NCBI RefSeq assembly: GCF_002906855.1
Contig: NZ_MINI01000028.1
Span: 744,001-808,000 of the forward strand
Direction: 5' to 3'
DNA: 64,000 nucleotides
From: Pseudomonas putida
GTDB lineage: Bacteria; Pseudomonadota; Gammaproteobacteria; Pseudomonadales; Pseudomonadaceae
In this document: positions 57,420 through 64,000 of the stretch, in pieces
How positions within the stretch are numbered: position 1 is the first letter of the stretch
Layout of the letters: every line of letters begins with the position of its first letter
Translations under genes and position numbers: made by a program
The notes under the pieces: generated by a model
The model's input: only the letters and a program-made list of their open reading frames with translations
Told to the model about the DNA's origin: nothing
Databases searched by the model: none

Positions 57420-57750
57420 GATCAGGTCTCTATCGTCAGGGGCTGGGAAGGGCAGGTGTCGCGACGTGAGCCAGTATGGTTCAGTTGGCTTACAGGTCAA
57501 TGGCAGTGCCCGTCGCAAGCAACAGGCCAGTGGGCGGCAAATACCTGAGAGATATTAAGATTTTTTAATCGTCACTGACGGGGAGGGACGTGACGAGGCA
57601 TGTGCTCAATGCGGCATGGGGAGGGTATGTGGCTGGACCAGCAACTGCGTAGACGATCAATCCCGCCGTCATGAAAAGGAATTCACGAAAATGATTAGAC
57701 TTTTCTTGATGAAATATCGCAGATGCAGCGTTGATCGAGCCTGCCGGGGC
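57420..57750. other. intergenic region between the permease and DUF2986 genes
   Basis: The 331 bases hold no recognised gene. AT-rich sequence at 57540-57570 (GATATTAAGATTTTTTAATC) may carry the promoter of the permease-ATPase operon. No terminator was identified for the minus-strand DUF2986 gene. Confidence 0.35.
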
Positions 57751-57933
57751 TCAGGAGATTGCCTGGGTCGCCGGTGTGTTTGAAGCAGACTGTACAACTG
57801 CCGCGTCAGCTTCAAGCTTCTGCCGGTCGGCCTTGCTGATGTACTTTGGCTTGTTGCTCTTGGGCGCCAGCTTGGCATTGGCCTTTTTCTGGTGGGCCTT
57901 GAGCAGCTGTTTGAGTTTCTTCTGGCGGTTCAT
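57751..57933 (-). CDS. DUF2986 family small basic protein
   Basis: The 60-residue protein starts MNRQKKLKQLLKAHQKKANA, KLAPKSNKPKYISKADRQKL, the conserved sequence of DUF2986, a family of short Lys-rich proteins in gamma-proteobacteria. The ATG at 57933 was chosen as the start because upstream in-frame sequence (to 58098) is not conserved. Function is unknown. Confidence 0.85.
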   Translation of the reverse strand: MNRQKKLKQLLKAHQKKANAKLAPKSNKPKYISKADRQKLEADAAVVQSASNTPATQAIS

Positions 57934-58152
57934 TGTCTGTCTCTGAAGTGCAGCGTGGGTCGAGCATTGTACCTCGGGAGCTTCATCCTGCGGGCCCGGA
58001 ACTCGACTGCGGTATCCGTGGCCGATAAAACCCGGTGAGCGTGAAGAAGTTGAAAGTATTGGTGAATTTAGTTCCATTGTCATATGAGAATTGGCCAATA
58101 ATTGTCTTTAGCGGAATGAATAGACTGGGGGGCCATCAACAGGAGCCTCCTA

Positions 58153-59343
58153 ATGTCCGCTCACGAATCAACCGTACAGGTTGCTTCCACTTCCAGAAAC
58201 GCAGCAGTCAGCATCGCGATCCTGGCCTTTTCCGCCTTTCTCATCGTCACCACCGAATTTCTGATCGTCGGGCTGCTTCCCGCGCTGGCTCGGGACCTGA
58301 ACATTTCGATTGCCGTTGCCGGGCAACTGGTGACGCTGTTTGCCTTCACCGTGATGGTTTTTGGTCCGCCCCTGACGGCGGCGCTGTCGCATCTGGAGCG
58401 GAAAAAACTGTTCATCGGGATCTTGCTGCTATTCGCCGCCGCCAACGCCGTCGCTGCCGCTTCGAGTAACGTCTGGCTGCTCGCCGTGGCCCGCGTGGTG
58501 CCTGCCTTGGCCTTGCCGGTGTTCTGGGGCACGGCCAGCGACACCGCCGGGCAACTGGCCGGGCCGCAGCGGGCGGGGCAGGCTATTTCAAGGGTCTACC
58601 TCGGAATCTCGGCGGCCATGCTGCTGGGCATTCCGCTGGGTACTGTGGCGGCCAATGCGATCGGCTGGAGAGGGGCTTTCTGGCTGCTCGCCGGGCTGTC
58701 GTTGATCATGGCTGCGGCCATGTGGGTCTACATGCCGAGCTTGGCGCGCACGACCAAGGTTGATTTCCTCAAGCAGGCACGGATTTTCAAGGAGCCATGC
58801 TTCCTGGCCAATGTGCTGCTTTCGGTGGTGGTGTTCAGCGCCATGTTCATCGCCTACACCTACCTGGCCGACATCCTCGAGCGTGTCGCGGGCGTGGCTC
58901 CGGCCGATGTTGGCTGGTGGATGATGGGCTTTGGCGCGATTGGCCTGGTGGGTAACTGGATTGGCGGCAGGGCCGTGGACCATTCGCCAATCAAAGCCAC
59001 CATCGGCTTTCTCGCGCTGCTTGCCCTGGGCATGGCAGCGGCCGTTCCGCTGGCTGAAGATGGCTGGCTGTTCTGTGTTGCGCTTGGGCTGTGGGGTATC
59101 GCCAATACAGCGCTTTACCCGGTCAGCCAGGTGCGGGTCATGCGTTCGGTCACCCACGCACAGGCGCTGGCGGGCACGAGCAATGTCTCGGCGGCCAATG
59201 CCGGCATTGGCACCGGCGCCATCGTCGGCGGCATGACCGTGTCGAACCTGGGCATCGGCTACCTCGGCTATGTGGCGGCCGCCGTTGCGGTGCTCGCGCT
59301 GCTCCTGGCGTTGGCCGTTCGCAACCTCGCGCCTGAGCGTTAG
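58153..59343 (+). CDS. MFS transporter, DHA1 drug-efflux type
   Basis: The 396-residue protein has 12 helices with FSAFLIVTTEFLIVGLLPAL near the N-terminus, motif A-like LTAALSHLERKKLFIGILLL and a motif C-like region RVYLGISAAMLLGIPLGTVA. The N-terminal pattern EF..VGLLP is that of DHA1 exporters such as those for arabinose, chloramphenicol or purines. The start has AGGAGCCTCCTA upstream. It converges on the LysR gene with 10 bases between. The substrate is unknown. Confidence 0.9.
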   Translation: MSAHESTVQVASTSRNAAVSIAILAFSAFLIVTTEFLIVGLLPALARDLNISIAVAGQLVTLFAFTVMVFGPPLTAALSHLERKKLFIGILLLFAAANAVAAASSNVWLLAVARVVPALALPVFWGTASDTAGQLAGPQRAGQAISRVYLGISAAMLLGIPLGTVAANAIGWRGAFWLLAGLSLIMAAAMWVYMPSLARTTKVDFLKQARIFKEPCFLANVLLSVVVFSAMFIAYTYLADILERVAGVAPADVGWWMMGFGAIGLVGNWIGGRAVDHSPIKATIGFLALLALGMAAAVPLAEDGWLFCVALGLWGIANTALYPVSQVRVMRSVTHAQALAGTSNVSAANAGIGTGAIVGGMTVSNLGIGYLGYVAAAVAVLALLLALAVRNLAPER

Positions 59344-59353
59344 GGCAGGGCAG

Positions 59354-60286
59354 TCAGCTGCCGCCGGGCCGGCTGCCGTGGGGCGTCAGCCGTGGCAGCA
59401 AGTAGTCCAACAGGGCGCGGACCTTGGGCTGGTTCTCACGGCTTTTCAGCCAGACCAGGTTCATGGGCAGGCCGTCCGTTGCCAGCTCAGGCAGCACTTC
59501 GACCAGTGTGCCCTGGTCGATGTGCTGCTGGGTCAGCCAGGTCGGTAGCTGGCCGATGCCATGCCCAGCGAGCACAGCGGTCACTTCGCCCTCGCCATCG
59601 CCGACGGCGATACGCGCCTGCGGCGTACGCCGCTCCATTTCTCCCGGCTGGCGGCCTTTGAAGAACCATGGGCTGACCAGGCCATCGCCGTGCCCATAGC
59701 CGACACAGTGATGCTGATCGAGGTCACGTTCGCTTTGCGGGGTGCCGTGCTGTTCAAGGTAGGCGGGTGAGGCACAGAAGATCAGGCGCTGGGCGCCAAA
59801 AAACTCGTGACCCAGGCTGGCTGGCCAGGCATCCGGGCCGCCGATGCGCACGACGATGTCGATGCCTTCATGCAGCGGGTCGATAAAGCGGTCGGTAAAC
59901 GAGATGTGCGGTTGCAGCAGCGGATGCTGATGGATGAAAGCCAGGATCAGCGGTAGCACATGCAACCGGCCGTACGAGGCCGGCAGGTCTATCCGCACCC
60001 TGCCGTGAGGCTCGTCGCCCTCGGCGCTGAGCGCATGCTCTACCTGCTCCAGGTCGGCCAGTACCGAGGTACAGGTGCGGTAAAAGGTGATACCTGCCTC
60101 GCTCAGCGCCAGGGTGCGGGTGGTGCGGTTGAACAGCCGCACCCCAAGGCGTTCCTCGAGGCGCGCCACACTCTTGCTCACTGCAGATCCTGTGAGGTTC
60201 AGCCGTTCGGCTGCGGCAGTGAAGCTGCCCAGGTCAGCGACGGCGACGAACACGTCGAGACCCTTCAGCCGTTCAGATGAAAACAT
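59354..60286 (-). CDS. LysR family transcriptional regulator
   Basis: The 310-residue protein starts MFSSERLKGLDVFVAVADLG, SFTAAAERLNLTGSAVSKSV, a LysR helix-turn-helix, followed by the effector-binding domain (HGRVRIDLPASYGRLHVLPL, EGIDIVVRIGGPDAWP). It converges on the MFS exporter gene and precedes, in the opposite direction, a short plus-strand small peptide gene. Its target may be the exporter, although the genes are convergent. Confidence 0.92.
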   Translation of the reverse strand: MFSSERLKGLDVFVAVADLGSFTAAAERLNLTGSAVSKSVARLEERLGVRLFNRTTRTLALSEAGITFYRTCTSVLADLEQVEHALSAEGDEPHGRVRIDLPASYGRLHVLPLILAFIHQHPLLQPHISFTDRFIDPLHEGIDIVVRIGGPDAWPASLGHEFFGAQRLIFCASPAYLEQHGTPQSERDLDQHHCVGYGHGDGLVSPWFFKGRQPGEMERRTPQARIAVGDGEGEVTAVLAGHGIGQLPTWLTQQHIDQGTLVEVLPELATDGLPMNLVWLKSRENQPKVRALLDYLLPRLTPHGSRPGGS

Positions 60287-60329
60287 TCGTTTCTCCCTTT
60301 GAGCGGCATTGGAACAGGAATTGCTCGCA

Positions 60330-60461
60330 ATGCTGAAAAGCGACCAGACAGGGGATACGCCAATGCTCGTGGAGGACCACTACTTCATGTTCCTCGTTGT
60401 GGCGATCGTGCTAGCCGTGGATGTGGTGGCGGTCACCCTGTATTGGCGCAGCAAACCCTGA
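60330..60461 (+). CDS. possible small single-helix membrane peptide
   Basis: A 43-codon frame starts at an ATG preceded by AGGAA and reads MLKSDQTGDTPMLVEDHYFM then FLVVAIVLAVDVVAVTLYWR and SKP. The second half is one clear membrane helix ended by positive residues, the pattern of small inner-membrane peptides. It lies in a 302-base gap between two divergent LysR genes. No homologue was recognised, so whether it is translated is uncertain. An internal ATG at 60363 would leave 32 residues. Confidence 0.4.
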   Translation: MLKSDQTGDTPMLVEDHYFMFLVVAIVLAVDVVAVTLYWRSKP

Positions 60462-60588
60462 ACCCAGCCACGGGGGCAGAATACCCCTAGTCGGGGCTTT
60501 TGCGATGGATCATCGACTGGCACTGCTTCCAAACCCGAGGTGATGGCGGTAGCCTCGGGAGACCTTGGCCGATAGAAAATCCATTCCC

Positions 60589-61482
60589 ATGCCTGCTGGT
60601 TTCCCCGGGTTGCCGTCACTCAATGCGCTGCGTGTGTTCGAAGTGGTGGCGCGTCAGTTGAACTTCCGCCTTGCCGCCGAGGAGCTTGGCGTGACCCAGG
60701 CGGCGGTCGCCCAGCAGGTGCGTGGGCTGGAGGCCAGCCTGCAGGTGCGCCTGTTCGAGCGCCTGCCACGGGGTGTTGGCCTGACCGATGCCGGGCATGG
60801 CTATGCGACGAGCATCCGCAGCGCCCTGGGGATGATCGACGAGGCGACCCGGCTGCTGCGCCCGGCGCCGTCGCAGCTCACCGTCAGCGTGACGCCTACC
60901 TTTGCCTCGAAGTGGCTGATTCCACGGCTTGGGCACTTCGCCGAGACCCACCCTGACATCGATCTGCGCCTGCTGGCCACCGACCGGCTCTCGCATTTCC
61001 ATACCGATGGCGTCGACATCGCCGTGCGCTACGGTCAGCCACCGTTCGGGGGCGGGCTGAACGTCGAGCTGCTGATGGAGCAACGGATCGTCGCCGTGGC
61101 GAGCCCGGCGTTGTTGGCTGAAATGGGCAAACCAGAGAGCTTTGCGGCCTTGCAACGTTATGTCGCCCTGCACGACGGGCACAACTTCTGGCCGCACTTC
61201 ACGGCGGCCTTCTTCCCTGATCATCCGAAGCCGACGGCGAAGAGTGTGCGTTTCAACCAGACATCGCTGGCCATCGACGCCGCCATTGGCGGGCAGGGCA
61301 TTACCCTCGCCAGCTATGCCTTCGTCAAGAACGACATCGCTGCCGGCAGGCTTGAGCAGGTCTTTGCACAGCAACTGACGCTGGACAAGGCGTTCTACTT
61401 GGTATGGCCGCGCAAGGCGCAGGAGACAGAAGCACTTAGCCTTGTCAGAGGGTGGCTCAATAGCCAGGTAGGCGATAGTTAA
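60589..61482 (+). CDS. LysR family regulator, GcvA-like
   Basis: The 297-residue protein begins MPAGFPGLPSLNALRVFEVV, ARQLNFRLAAEELGVTQAAV, AQQVRGLEASLQVRLFERLP, the LysR winged helix in its GcvA-type form, and the effector part includes TVSVTPTFASKWLIPRLGHF and GVDIAVRYGQPPFGG. The ATG at 60589 was chosen over the TTG at 60565. It lies 101 bases before the short-chain dehydrogenase gene on the same strand and may control it. Confidence 0.92.
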   Translation: MPAGFPGLPSLNALRVFEVVARQLNFRLAAEELGVTQAAVAQQVRGLEASLQVRLFERLPRGVGLTDAGHGYATSIRSALGMIDEATRLLRPAPSQLTVSVTPTFASKWLIPRLGHFAETHPDIDLRLLATDRLSHFHTDGVDIAVRYGQPPFGGGLNVELLMEQRIVAVASPALLAEMGKPESFAALQRYVALHDGHNFWPHFTAAFFPDHPKPTAKSVRFNQTSLAIDAAIGGQGITLASYAFVKNDIAAGRLEQVFAQQLTLDKAFYLVWPRKAQETEALSLVRGWLNSQVGDS

Positions 61483-61583
61483 TCTACTGGATAGGCAGGC
61501 TTTGCTTGACTCCCTCGATCAGCTGCCGGCTGCTAGTGTGATGAAACCTGCAACAGCGCAGTTCCATTACCTAAGGAGGCAGT

Positions 61584-62288
61584 ATGTCTGTAGAAAAAGT
61601 GGCAATCATAACGGCCGGTGGCAGCGGCATGGGCGCTGCTGCGGCACGTCGGCTGGCCGCTGACGGTTTCAAGGTCGCCATCCTGTCCTCTTCAGGCAAG
61701 GGCGAGGTGCTTGCCGCCGAACTGGGCGGCATCGGCGTCACCGGTAGCAACCAGTCGGTCGAGGACCTGCAGCGCCTGGTGGATGCCGTGATCGAGCAAT
61801 GGGGCCGCATCGACGTGCTGGTCAACAGCGCCGGCCACGGCCCGCGCGCGCCGATCCTGGAGATCAGCGACGAAGATTGGCACAAGGGCATGGACACCTA
61901 CCTGCTCAATGTCATTCGACCGACACGGCTGGTGACGCCTTACATGCAAAAGCAAAAGGGTGGAGTGATCATCAATATCTCCACCGCCTGGGCGTTCGAG
62001 CCGGTTGACTTGTTCCCTACATCGGCCGTATTCCGCTCGGGCCTGGCGGCCTTTACCAAGATCTTCGCCGACCAGTTCGCCGGTGACAACGTGCGCATGA
62101 ACAATGTGCTCCCGGGCTGGATCGACAGCCTGCCGGCCACCGAGCAACGCCGCGACAGCGTACCGCTCAAGCGCTATGGCACGAGCGAGGAGATCGCCGC
62201 CACCATCGCCTTCCTGGCCAGCGACGGTGCTGGTTACATCACTGGGCAAAACATCAAGGTCGATGGTGGCGTGACGCGTAGCGTCTGA
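61584..62288 (+). CDS. short-chain dehydrogenase/reductase-like protein with altered active site
   Basis: The 234-residue protein has the SDR nucleotide motif VAIITAGGSGMGAAAARRLA, VLVNSAGHGPRAPILEISDE and VIINISTAWAFEPVDLFPTS, then AVFRSGLAAFTKIFADQFAG and VRMNNVLPGWIDS. The conserved Ser is present, but the catalytic Tyr-x3-Lys pair is not found in the expected position (FPTSAVFRSG), so dehydrogenase activity is doubtful or uses other residues. It has AAGGAGG before its ATG and follows the GcvA-like LysR gene. The substrate is unknown. Confidence 0.85.
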   Translation: MSVEKVAIITAGGSGMGAAAARRLAADGFKVAILSSSGKGEVLAAELGGIGVTGSNQSVEDLQRLVDAVIEQWGRIDVLVNSAGHGPRAPILEISDEDWHKGMDTYLLNVIRPTRLVTPYMQKQKGGVIINISTAWAFEPVDLFPTSAVFRSGLAAFTKIFADQFAGDNVRMNNVLPGWIDSLPATEQRRDSVPLKRYGTSEEIAATIAFLASDGAGYITGQNIKVDGGVTRSV

Positions 62289-62384
62289 GCAGGTTCCTTG
62301 GGGGAGGCCAGCAGGTGATCGGCACACCGTTTTCAGCGCCTTCCGACCTACACCTTGAGGCCCAGATGCCAATTTTACGTTTTG

Positions 62385-62407
62385 CGACAAATTTTTTACG
62401 TTTGTCG
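62385..62407. promoter_or_regulatory. inverted repeat CGACAAA-N9-TTTGTCG upstream of the HflK-like gene
   Basis: CGACAAA (62385-62391) and TTTGTCG (62401-62407) are exact reverse complements. TTTTACGTTT also occurs twice in direct orientation (62373-62382 and 62395-62404), and TAACGTTA lies close downstream. The AT-rich block is about 85-105 bases before the ATG at 62492 and is a candidate operator-promoter. Confidence 0.4.
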
Positions 62408-62491
62408 TTATAACGTTACGCCGCTCGTCGCCGGTGGCCGTCAGCTCGTTCGGCTCATGACTTGCGAAGCCTGGTATTTCATGGAGTCTTA

Positions 62492-64000
62492 ATGACAGTC
62501 GATCTAGACACTGAGGCCGCCGACCTCGATGGTTACCCCCGTTTTCACCATGCGCTGGTCCATACGCGCAAGCTGAAGCAGCTGATGTACCTGGCGCTGG
62601 CAGTTGCTGTGCTGCTGGCGCTGCTGCAAGGGCTGATCGGGATATTCAGCCCTGACTCCTACTGGCTGGTCCTGCTCGCCGTCAACGGCGCCGTGCTGCT
62701 CCTGTTAGCGGGCGCCGCGCAGTCGGCCTGGCAGGTGGCCAGCTGGCGTGCGATTGCCATGGGCCAGGTGCCCGTCCCGTTGCTGTTCTCACGCGCTGGC
62801 GAAGAAACCGTCGAGCCTGGGTCGCTCAGCCGTTTCGATCGCTGGTGCCGGCAGGTCGCCGATGCCTGCCGGCGGCAATGGCGCAGGCTTGGCGCAGAAA
62901 CGCCCTTGCTCATTGGCCTGGCGTGCCTGGCACTGCTGCTGGTCAAAGGTGCTTGGCGCTTCGACCTGCCGACAGCGTCGGTGGCAGGGCAGGTGACGTG
63001 GATTGCCATCGGCCTGTTGGCCGTTTTTGCGTTTTGCCTGGTCGTGCTCGAGCGCCACCTGATGGCTGAAAGCGAGGCGACCTGGCCCGAGGCCGCGGCG
63101 CTTGCCGCCATCTTGCGGCTGGTCATTGCCGTGCAAGTGCTGACCATTGCCTGCCTGGTCAGTATTGATGGCGAGCGGCTGTGGCCGGCCCGCCTGGCAG
63201 TGCTGATCGGCCTGTTACCTGGCCTGGCAGCGCTCGAACTGCTGGCCCGGGCAGTATTGGCGATGTTCCGCCCCTCGCGCCCACATGAAGAGCCGGCGTT
63301 GGTGGCGCGCAGCCTGGCGGGCGACTTCCTGCAATGGCCACCGCGGCCATTGGCCGTGCTGCAGGACGAACTGCATGAACGCCTGGGCATCGACCTGCGC
63401 CAGGTATGGGCGTTCGCCTTCATGCGGCGGGCGTTCCTGCCGGTGGCGGCGCTGGTGGCGCTGGTCGGTTGGCTGCTGACGGGCATTGTCGAGGTGCCGA
63501 CCAACAACCGTGGTGTCTACGAACGCTTTGGCAACCCCGTGTCGGTGTACCCGCCAGGCCTGCATGTCGGTTTGCCCTGGCCCTTTGGCAAAGTACTGAC
63601 AGTGGACAACAGCATCATCCATGAATTGGCAACGACCACGGCCGAGGGTATCAGCGAACCGCTGGCAGCTGCCGACGGTGCCCCACCGACCACCGCCAAC
63701 CGGCTGTGGGACGCCACTCACCTGAGCGAGAACTCGCAAGTGATTGCCGGTGCCGATGGCGGGCGTCAGGGGTTCCAGATCGTCAACATGGATGTGCGCT
63801 TCATCTACCGCATCGGCCTGAGCGACGCGGCCGCCTTGGCCGCGGCCTATCACACGGCCAACGTCGAGCAGCTGCTGCGCAGCGTTGCCAATCGCGTGCT
63901 GGTCCATGACTTCGCCGGCCGCTCGCTGGATGGTCTGCTGGGCGCTGAACGTGCCGAGCTCGGCCGTGACATCGGACGTGCAGTGCAGGCGGACCTCGAC
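62492..64000 (+). CDS. HflK-like SPFH-domain membrane protein (partial, 3' end outside the window)
   Basis: The first 503 codons are present, starting MTVDLDTEAADLDGYPRFHH. Residues about 30-240 contain five to six membrane helices (LMYLALAVAVLLALLQGLIG, LLIGLACLALLLVKGAW, WIAIGLLAVFAFCLVVLERH). A further helix near 320 (VAALVALVGWLLTGIVEV) leads into the SPFH part: NNRGVYERFGNPVSVYPPGL, HVGLPWPFGKVLTVDN and VNMDVRFIYRIGLSDAAALA. Ordinary HflK has one N-terminal helix, so the multi-helix extension is unusual. SPFH proteins form ring scaffolds around membrane proteases; an hflC-like gene is expected downstream. Confidence 0.8.
   Translation, partial: MTVDLDTEAADLDGYPRFHHALVHTRKLKQLMYLALAVAVLLALLQGLIGIFSPDSYWLVLLAVNGAVLLLLAGAAQSAWQVASWRAIAMGQVPVPLLFSRAGEETVEPGSLSRFDRWCRQVADACRRQWRRLGAETPLLIGLACLALLLVKGAWRFDLPTASVAGQVTWIAIGLLAVFAFCLVVLERHLMAESEATWPEAAALAAILRLVIAVQVLTIACLVSIDGERLWPARLAVLIGLLPGLAALELLARAVLAMFRPSRPHEEPALVARSLAGDFLQWPPRPLAVLQDELHERLGIDLRQVWAFAFMRRAFLPVAALVALVGWLLTGIVEVPTNNRGVYERFGNPVSVYPPGLHVGLPWPFGKVLTVDNSIIHELATTTAEGISEPLAAADGAPPTTANRLWDATHLSENSQVIAGADGGRQGFQIVNMDVRFIYRIGLSDAAALAAAYHTANVEQLLRSVANRVLVHDFAGRSLDGLLGAERAELGRDIGRAVQADLD

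Noticed and set aside
1..64000. CRISPR arrays, tRNA and rRNA genes
   Set aside because: No regularly spaced repeats and no tRNA or rRNA sequence were noticed by eye; a covariance-model scan was not possible.

Overview
The window looks like a chromosomal segment of a Pseudomonas putida-group bacterium. Supporting signs are the high GC content and codon use, the adjacent oprB porin and PQQ glucose dehydrogenase genes, P. putida-type REP palindromes, and many LysR/GntR-controlled transport and catabolic gene pairs. The species call is inference; no rRNA or tRNA gene was seen.

Layout. (1) 1-3681: divergent cluster of RidA and a flavin monooxygenase on one side, a DUF1028 Ntn-hydrolase and an M20 deacylase on the other, with a 25-bp inverted repeat between. 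(2) 3793-7590: OprB porin and membrane glucose dehydrogenase (periplasmic glucose oxidation). (3) 7808-17133: core-type genes (cupin/LysR, MFS exporter, LysE exporter, GlxA-type regulator, CAP protein, SleB-type hydrolase, AEC transporter/LysR, SodC, START protein). (4) 17224-20545: ureidoglycine aminohydrolase plus an orphan sulfur-type pair (flavin monooxygenase and substrate-binding protein without its ABC partners). (5) 20738-23929: SMP-30 lactonase-like protein, a decayed DMT-transporter fragment, and an operon of histidine phosphatase, PAP2 phosphatase and methyltransferase. (6) 24143-31377: amine-oxidation cluster with a DmmA-like protein, PDR-type reductase, DUF3445 heme N-demethylase, MFS transporter, aminoaldehyde dehydrogenase, divergent GntR regulator and a Cache-domain protein; the two catabolic promoters share a 12-bp motif. 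(7) 31391-39808: a REP pair split by a miniature IS3/IS150 derivative, several internally deleted genes, an MFS transporter, a chemoreceptor of unusual topology, DUF1289, LysE, a decay zone and a GAF-PAS-GGDEF-EAL protein.

(8) 40415-53498 is the main accessory region. It resembles the transmissible locus of stress tolerance (heat-resistance islands): ClpK/ClpG-type disaggregase, PsiE, three Hsp20 genes (the first broken by an amber codon), and a KefB-type antiporter, then a peroxiredoxin/DsbA-like pair, an AT-rich LtrA membrane protein and a small monooxygenase. Sigma-32-like promoters can be proposed in front of clpK and the hsp20 genes. Between and after these genes lie a tyrosine-integrase fragment, an oxidase remnant with two internal stops, and degenerate second copies of the DsbA and KefB genes, which point to past insertion, duplication and decay.

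(9) 53634-64000 is core-like again: lipoprotein, anion-type ABC transporter (ATPase with C-terminal extension and duplicated permease), DUF2986, MFS/LysR, a possible unannotated small membrane peptide, a LysR regulator, an SDR with a degenerate active site, and the start of a long HflK-like protein running off the edge.
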